This document shows, piece by piece, positions 62,426-64,000 of a stretch of 64,000 nt of DNA (position 1 is its first letter; every line of letters begins with the position of its first letter). The notes beneath the pieces are model-generated. The model searched no databases. It saw nothing but the letters and a program-made list of their open reading frames with translations, and had not been told where the DNA came from. The stretch covers positions 1-64,000 of the forward strand of contig NZ_JAJATW010000006.1 of the NCBI RefSeq assembly GCF_020532605.1, read 5' to 3'. The DNA comes from Marinomonas algarum. Lineage in GTDB: Bacteria; Pseudomonadota; Gammaproteobacteria; Pseudomonadales; Marinomonadaceae. The translations under genes were made by a program, and so were the position numbers.

Positions 62426-64000
62426 CTATTGAGCAATGTGAGCCTGCAGTCGAGCCGTAAGAGTGGATCGACTCGGCTCCCCCATAAGGGTGAGTTTCTT
62501 GCGCTCTTTGCCGCTGTTATCAAGAAAAATAAGAGCCGGTGGACCAAACACATCAAACGCTTGCATTAATGCTTTGTTATCCGCGGTATTTTTTGTAACG
62601 TCAACACGAACCAGTTGGATTTTCTCAAGTGTCTCAAAGATCTCTGGTTCAAGAAACATCTCTTCTAATACCTTACAGCTCACGCACCAGTCCGCGTAAA
62701 AGTCCAGTACGATAGGACGCTCATCAGAGGCCGCAACAAAGCGATCGAGTTGCACCAGTGACGTGATAGTGGTTTCAAATAACGCGGCTTCAGAGGGTCC
62801 GTTACTGGCCGAAGGTGAAGAGAGTTTGTCCAGTGGTTGCAACGGTTTGCTGCTGCCCGTAACGGCTCCTACAAATTGCAATGTGGCAGTAATAAAAAGA
62901 ATCAAGGCAAAAAACCACCTTACGGGGTGCGATGTGTCCTTAGTTGCGCGATGAAAAAAGAAACTGCTCACTGACAAGGCCAATATTGCCCATAAGAATA
63001 AGTGTGTTTCGCTGGGCAGCCAGCGGGTTAACAGCCACACGGCCATGGCCAAAAGGCCAAACCCCATCAGGACTTTAATGTCGTGTAACCATTCACCATT
63101 TTTGGGCAGAACTTTGGGGCCAAACAATCCAACTAATAATAGCGGGATACCCATACCGAGCGCCATAACAAACAACATCATGGCACCGTACCAAGCGTCG
63201 CCTTGCCCACCGATATACAGTAATGCGCCAGCGAGAGGCGCGGAGACGCAGGGTGAGACCACTAAGGTAGACAACACTCCAGTAATGAACACGCTGACAC
63301 TGGATTGCCACGTGGAATCGCTCGATTCGTTAGACATCTGTAGACGTTGTTGCCAAGAGGAGGGTAGCCTTAATTCGTAAAGGCCGAACATCGCAAGCGC
63401 CAGCAAGACAAACAAAACGGCGCTGAAGGCCAACAAAATAGGATTTTGCAGTTGGGCTTGTAGATTTAATTGCGTACCAAAAACGCCCACTAAGCCGCCG
63501 ATGGCGGCATAGGTGAGTGCCATACCTAAAACATACAGAACGCTGTAATAAAAAGCCCCTAAACGTGAATCTCTCGTGCCAACAACAATAGCACTGACAA
63601 TCGGTACCATAGGAAGAACACAGGGCGTTAAAGACAGCAATAACCCCAGACCAAATACAATCATGAGGGTGGACCAAAGGTCATCTGATCCAAGTAAAAG
63701 GCTAACGGACTCCGCTTCGGATGGTGCCACGTCTGGCGTTGTTGCGTTCTTTGTATTTTGGGTTGTTACAGGCTTTGCCGCTTCTATTGCCTCGATGGAT
63801 GTTGTATTTGATGAAAGTGTATTCAATGAAGGTGTATTGGATAAAGAAAGTGGCACGGTGAATTGAACCGGCAGTGTTTGAGGCGGGTAACATAATCCTT
63901 GATCCGCACAACCTTGATAGGATAATTGTGCACTGATCTGCGTGCCCGGCGGTAGCTTATCTGTGTATTGAATAGGAACAGAAAGCTGCTCTCTGTACAC
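62426..64000 (-). CDS. dsbD: Thiol:disulfide interchange protein DsbD (N-terminus beyond window)
   Basis: The visible 524 codons run to the window edge with no stop, so the true start lies outside. The end of the N-terminal periplasmic domain (SYQGCADQGLCYPPQT, with its redox cysteines), the central eight-helix membrane domain (LSLTPCVLPMVPIVSAIV, TGVLSTLVVSPCVSAPLAGALLYI) and the C-terminal thioredoxin-like domain (VLDFYADWCVSCKVLEEMFL) are present. DsbD passes electrons from cytosolic thioredoxin to periplasmic DsbC and CcmG. Confidence 0.95.
   Translation of the reverse strand: MYREQLSVPIQYTDKLPPGTQISAQLSYQGCADQGLCYPPQTLPVQFTVPLSLSNTPSLNTLSSNTTSIEAIEAAKPVTTQNTKNATTPDVAPSEAESVSLLLGSDDLWSTLMIVFGLGLLLSLTPCVLPMVPIVSAIVVGTRDSRLGAFYYSVLYVLGMALTYAAIGGLVGVFGTQLNLQAQLQNPILLAFSAVLFVLLALAMFGLYELRLPSSWQQRLQMSNESSDSTWQSSVSVFITGVLSTLVVSPCVSAPLAGALLYIGGQGDAWYGAMMLFVMALGMGIPLLLVGLFGPKVLPKNGEWLHDIKVLMGFGLLAMAVWLLTRWLPSETHLFLWAILALSVSSFFFHRATKDTSHPVRWFFALILFITATLQFVGAVTGSSKPLQPLDKLSSPSASNGPSEAALFETTITSLVQLDRFVAASDERPIVLDFYADWCVSCKVLEEMFLEPEIFETLEKIQLVRVDVTKNTADNKALMQAFDVFGPPALIFLDNSGKERKKLTLMGEPSRSTLTARLQAHIAQ

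Noticed and set aside
1-64000. CRISPR array, tRNA or rRNA genes
   Set aside because: No regularly spaced repeats and no recognisable tRNA or rRNA segments were seen on reading either strand; a covariance scan was not possible here.

Overview
The window reads as chromosomal DNA of a motile marine gammaproteobacterium. The closest fit is Oceanospirillales, of the Marinomonas type. That placement is inferred from gene content and order (accBC-prmA-dusB-fis-purHD, rnt/motY, TAXI-type TRAP transport, polar-flagellar MotY, class Ia nrdAB with a YfaE-type ferredoxin) and from a moderate G+C content; no database search was made. Coding density is high. No rRNA, tRNA or CRISPR array was seen.

Layout. 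1-508: the left edge cuts a mobile element. The first 67 codons of an IscB-type RNA-guided nuclease lie on the minus strand, preceded by about 270 bases of highly structured non-coding DNA that fits its omegaRNA (HEARO RNA). 509-5085: an AsmA-like DUF748 envelope protein, a YbaN membrane protein and RNase T. 5181-9815: motY, argG, a nucleoside hydrolase/ribokinase salvage operon and a small RRM protein. 9827-18159: a small unknown gene, a 54-base inverted repeat, an omega-amino acid aminotransferase, hrpA, mlaA and a PQQ-type sugar dehydrogenase. 18327-25427: a Crp/Fnr regulator divergent from a sigma-54 activator, then a 1-Cys peroxiredoxin, a rhodanese, dusA-tal and a sugar acetyltransferase.

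25547-28258: csrA, then a compact CI/Cro-like repressor pair whose promoters are superimposed within a perfect 20-bp inverted repeat, then yaeQ and a dienelactone hydrolase. 28403-33218: a fused TRAP permease with two tandem paralogous TAXI binding proteins. 33432-42018: a HAD phosphatase, a methyltransferase, acs with a CrbR/ErdR-like response regulator, yidD, and prephenate dehydratase translationally coupled to a TonB receptor and a periplasmic binding-like protein.

42019-47394: a YbfF-like esterase, a CDP-alcohol phosphatidyltransferase and nrdA-nrdB-ferredoxin, with two NrdR boxes upstream of nrdA. 47693-53329: a DUF1624 acyltransferase, alkB, hinT-coq7-pdxH, a degenerate 7TM-DISM hybrid-kinase-like protein and a small membrane protein. 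53397-64000: a mostly minus-strand housekeeping block, dsbD (cut by the right edge), accB-accC, prmA, a DUF3426 protein, dusB-fis and purH-purD.

The strongest accessory signals are the truncated IscB/omegaRNA unit at the left edge and the minimal repressor switch at about 26.5 kb. Most of the rest is ordinary core metabolism.
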